From Aquabacterium sp. A3 (GTDB lineage: Bacteria > Pseudomonadota > Gammaproteobacteria > Burkholderiales > Burkholderiaceae_C), in contig NZ_JBBPEV010000005.1 in NCBI RefSeq assembly GCF_038069945.1, forward strand, positions 186,001 to 250,000: a stretch of 64,000 bases of DNA. The letters are read 5' to 3'. The translations under genes and the position numbers were made by a program. The notes beneath the pieces were generated by a model. It saw only the letters and a program-made list of their open reading frames with translations. It did no database searches and was not told the DNA's origin. This document shows positions 61,442 through 64,000 of this stretch, one piece after another. The first letter of the stretch is position 1, and the number at the start of each line of letters is the position of its first letter.

Positions 61442-61688
61442 CCCGCAGCTCTTCCACGGTGTAGCCCTCTTTGGTCAGCGCCAGGCGCAGCCATTCAGGC
61501 TGAGAACCCACACCATCCCAGGTGTCGCCGGTTCGGGGGTGCCGGTATTTGGGCACGCGCACGGGCGGCGCCACCTCGACTGCCTGACGAGCAGGGGCGT
61601 CCATGCCGAGTTCGTGGGCCTCGATCTGCCAGAAATCAACGAGCTTGCGCACGGAGCGCAGCACGGCCTCTTGTTCTGCGGTTCTCAT
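61401..61688 (-). CDS. Short H-NS-family DNA-binding protein, 3' end in the tRNA gene
   Basis: The frame of 95 codons has an N-terminal helical segment (residues 1-30) and a C-terminal H-NS DNA-binding domain with the hallmark KYRHPRTGDTWDGVGSQPEWL. The second domain is complete, so a nucleoid-associated or silencing role is expected, although the oligomerisation part is short. The last 13 or so codons (PPTGIEPVSAP end) are antisense to tRNA-Arg, and an older stop may have been lost. The ATG at 61688 is preferred over one at 61724. Confidence 0.75.
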   Translation of the reverse strand: MRTAEQEAVLRSVRKLVDFWQIEAHELGMDAPARQAVEVAPPVRVPKYRHPRTGDTWDGVGSQPEWLRLALTKEGYTVEELRVVPPTGIEPVSAP

Positions 61689-61760
61689 CGGTGGATGGGG
61701 GAGCGTTTGCCAAGATGCTACCAAATGGGGGCGAGGTGTGCGCTCGCCACCCTGATGTGC

Positions 61761-64000
61761 TCACTGCAGCGCTTGCAAGCGAGAGACCTTTTGAAAGGCG
61801 TCCACGGCCTTGCCCTTGCGCGCTCGCTTGCCGATGTGCGCCTGATAGGCCGAGTTGCGCACATCTTCTTCCTTGGGCTTGGCGCCGCGGGTGGTGCCGA
61901 TCACGCGAACCCCGTTGTGCACCGATGCCACCGACACCAGAGGCACCTTGGGCGGATCGACCTCCATCAGGGTGAGACCCCGTCCGCCGTTGGACTGCAG
62001 CTTCAGCTCATCCAGCCCGAAGACCAGCATGCGGCCATCGCCACTCAAGCAAGCGACCTGGGTATGGATGGCTTGCACCACCACCGGGGGCAATAGCGCG
62101 CACCCCTCGTCCAGCGTCAGGAAGGACTTGCCGCCCTTTTGACGGGTGGTGAGGTCACCCAGCTTGGCCAGCAGTCCAAACCCTCCGGTGTTGGCCAACA
62201 GGATGGTCTGGTCCAGGGCGCCTGCCAGGTAGTGCACGGGCTGCGTGCCCGATTCGAGCTCGATCATGGTGGTGATGGGCTGACCGTCGCCACGGGCGCC
62301 GGGCAAGGCGCTGACCGGCACGCTATAGACGCGCCCGTTGCTGCCCAGCACGATGAGTGGGTCGACCGTGCGGCATTCGATGGTGCCGTACAGGCCATCG
62401 CCCGCCTTGAAGGCGAAGCTGGCCGGCTCATGGCCATGACCGGTGCGGGCGCGCACCCAGCCCTTCTGGCTGATGACCACGGTGACGGGCTCGTCGATCA
62501 CTTTGACCTCGGCCACGGCGCGCTTTTCAGCCTGGATCAGGGTGCGGCGTCCATCACCGTATTGCTTGGCGTCGGCCTCGATCTCTTTGACCACGGTGCG
62601 GCGCAAGGTGGCGGGGCTGGAGAGGATGTCTTCGAGTTTGCCTTGCTCGGTGCGCAACTCGGCCAGCTCTTGCTCGATCTTGATGCCTTCCAGACGGGCC
62701 AACTGGCGCAGGCGGATGTCGAGGATGTCGTCGGCCTGGCGGTCGCTCAGCTGGAAGCGCTCGATCAACGCGGGCTTGGGCTCGTCGCTGTGGCGGATGA
62801 CGTGGATGACCTCGTCGATGTTGAGCAGGACCTTCTGGCGCCCCTCCAGGATGTGGATGCGGTCCAGCACCTTGCCCAGGCGGTGCTGGGTACGGCGCGT
62901 GACGGTGTCAAGGCGGAAGCCCACCCACTCGGTCAGGATCTGGCGCAAGCCCTTCTGGGTGGGCTTGCCATCGGCCCCCACCATCGTGAGGTTGATGGAG
63001 ACCGAGCTTTCAAGGCTGGTGTGGGCCAGCAAGGTGGTGATCAGCTCTTGCTGGTCAATGGCGCGGCTCTTGGGCTCGAACACCAGGCGCACGGCCGCAT
63101 CCTTGCTGGACTCGTCGCGCACGCCATCCAGCACCGACAGCACCGTGGTCTTGAGCTGGGTTTGATCGGCCGTGAGCGCCTTCTTGCCCGCCTTGACCTT
63201 GGGGTTGGTCAGCTCTTCGATTTCTTCCAGCACCTTCTGGGCGCTGGTGCCATGGGGCAGCTCGGTGACGACCAGTTGCCATTGGCCACGGGCCAGATCT
63301 TCAATCTTCCAGCGGGCGCGCACCTTCAGGCTGCCACGGCCGGTGCGGTAGGCCTCCTGGATGTCCTGGGGCGCCGAGATGACCTGCCCACCGCCAGGGA
63401 AGTCCGGGCCCGGGATGAGCTCGGCCAGGTCCTCATCCGGCAGCTGATCGTTCTTGAGCAAGGCCACGGCAGCCGCGGCCACCTCGCGCAGGTTGTGGCT
63501 GGGGATCTCGGTGGCCATGCCCACGGCGATGCCGCTGGCGCCATTGAGCAGCACGAAAGGCAGGCGCGCGGGCAGCTGGCGCGGTTCGTCGGTCGAGCCG
63601 TCGTAGTTGGGCACGAAATCAACCGTGCCCATGTCGATCTCGTCCAGCAGCAGACGTGCAATGGGTGACAAGCGGGCTTCGGTGTAGCGCATGGCGGCTG
63701 CACCGTCGCCGTCGCGCGAGCCGAAGTTGCCCTGCCCGTCAATCAGTGGGTAGCGCAGCGAAAAATCTTGCGCCATGCGCACCAGGGCTTCGTAGGCGGC
63801 CGAATCCCCATGGGGGTGGAAACGGCCCAGCACATCACCCACCACCCGGGCGCTCTTGACAGGCTTGGCACCACTGGCCCCGCTGAAGGTGAGGCCCATG
63901 CGCTCCATGGCGTACAGGATGCGGCGCTGCACGGGCTTTTGCCCATCGCACACATCGGGCAAGGCGCGGCCCTTGACCACGCTCAGGGCGTACTCCAGGT
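61761..64000 (-). CDS. parC: DNA topoisomerase IV subunit A (5' end outside window)
   Basis: The visible 746 codons cover all but the first few dozen residues of ParC, the DNA-cleaving subunit that unlinks daughter chromosomes. The frame enters at [26 protein letters not shown]. The catalytic Tyr lies in [14 protein letters not shown]. The tail is a beta-propeller-like domain in which [16 protein letters not shown] acts as the GyrA-box-like block. The absence of a full GyrA box and the [13 protein letters not shown] block fit ParC rather than GyrA. The gene ends 72 bp before the H-NS-like start. Confidence 0.93.
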   Translation of the reverse strand, partial: LEYALSVVKGRALPDVCDGQKPVQRRILYAMERMGLTFSGASGAKPVKSARVVGDVLGRFHPHGDSAAYEALVRMAQDFSLRYPLIDGQGNFGSRDGDGAAAMRYTEARLSPIARLLLDEIDMGTVDFVPNYDGSTDEPRQLPARLPFVLLNGASGIAVGMATEIPSHNLREVAAAAVALLKNDQLPDEDLAELIPGPDFPGGGQVISAPQDIQEAYRTGRGSLKVRARWKIEDLARGQWQLVVTELPHGTSAQKVLEEIEELTNPKVKAGKKALTADQTQLKTTVLSVLDGVRDESSKDAAVRLVFEPKSRAIDQQELITTLLAHTSLESSVSINLTMVGADGKPTQKGLRQILTEWVGFRLDTVTRRTQHRLGKVLDRIHILEGRQKVLLNIDEVIHVIRHSDEPKPALIERFQLSDRQADDILDIRLRQLARLEGIKIEQELAELRTEQGKLEDILSSPATLRRTVVKEIEADAKQYGDGRRTLIQAEKRAVAEVKVIDEPVTVVISQKGWVRARTGHGHEPASFAFKAGDGLYGTIECRTVDPLIVLGSNGRVYSVPVSALPGARGDGQPITTMIELESGTQPVHYLAGALDQTILLANTGGFGLLAKLGDLTTRQKGGKSFLTLDEGCALLPPVVVQAIHTQVACLSGDGRMLVFGLDELKLQSNGGRGLTLMEVDPPKVPLVSVASVHNGVRVIGTTRGAKPKEEDVRNSAYQAHIGKRARKGKAVDAFQKVSRLQALQ

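Noticed and set aside
1..64000. Search for CRISPR arrays, transposases, integrases and prophage genes.
   Set aside because: No regularly spaced repeats and no recognisable mobile-element proteins were found. The palindromic element at 39587-39656 is the only repeat-like feature.

Overview
The window is GC-rich, densely coded bacterial chromosome that looks like a betaproteobacterium of the order Burkholderiales. The support is the APS-reductase type of sulfate assimilation with a DUF934 gene, urtABCDE plus a split urease cluster, DUF1841 and DUF3422 genes, a cytochrome c4, tamA/tamB, and codon use and gene overlaps typical of that group. I see no prophage, insertion sequence or CRISPR array. 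It reads as core chromosome with several regulatory add-ons.

Left part (1-18.4 kb): a 3'-truncated CcoI-type copper ATPase, a DUF192 protein and a patatin-like lipoprotein precede a complete sulfur-assimilation operon (TauE/SafE permease, cysI, DUF934, cysH, cysD, cysN, cobA). A 7Fe ferredoxin and a ferredoxin-NADP reductase follow it. A TPP riboswitch then controls a TonB-dependent outer-membrane receptor, which is therefore predicted to import thiamin or a precursor. Two identical tRNA-Asn genes with a terminator, a YbaL-type antiporter, a YfbR-type nucleotidase, a DUF3592 protein and a TehA/SLAC1-type transporter complete the block.

Middle (18.4-38.8 kb): a compact reactive-sulfur module contains a CsoR-family regulator, a DUF2892 protein, a SulP transporter, a BigR/SqrR-like ArsR repressor, a BLH-type persulfide dioxygenase and a membrane rhodanese. 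A 16-bp palindrome lies between the divergent ArsR and dioxygenase genes. Then come DUF3422, tamB-tamA, and a CoxE-like VWA protein and MoxR ATPase separated by an inverted diguanylate cyclase gene. A cytochrome c4, a LapA-like RTX/VWA adhesin with a probable LapG cleavage site, DUF1841 and an FKBP isomerase follow.

Right part (38.8-64 kb): urtABCDE (urea ABC transporter, minus strand) and ureA-small His-rich protein-ureBCEFG (plus strand) flank about 10 kb that holds a spermidine-synthase-like protein, a Nudix hydrolase, a carboxylesterase, a LytS/LytTR pair, and a two-gene signalling unit transcribed divergently from ureA. That unit is a 1190-residue fusion of an NCS1-type permease with a hybrid histidine kinase, plus a REC-LuxR response regulator. 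No ureD is present. A LtaS/OpgB-like sulfatase-fold transferase, tRNA-Arg(CCT), a short H-NS-like gene whose 3' end runs into the tRNA, and parC (5' end outside the window) close the sequence.

The strongest candidates for under-described biology are the permease-kinase fusion beside urease, the riboswitch-controlled TonB receptor, the persulfide module with its unusual CsoR-like protein, the mini HupE-like protein inside the urease operon, and a candidate LytTR operator of two exact 9-bp direct repeats.
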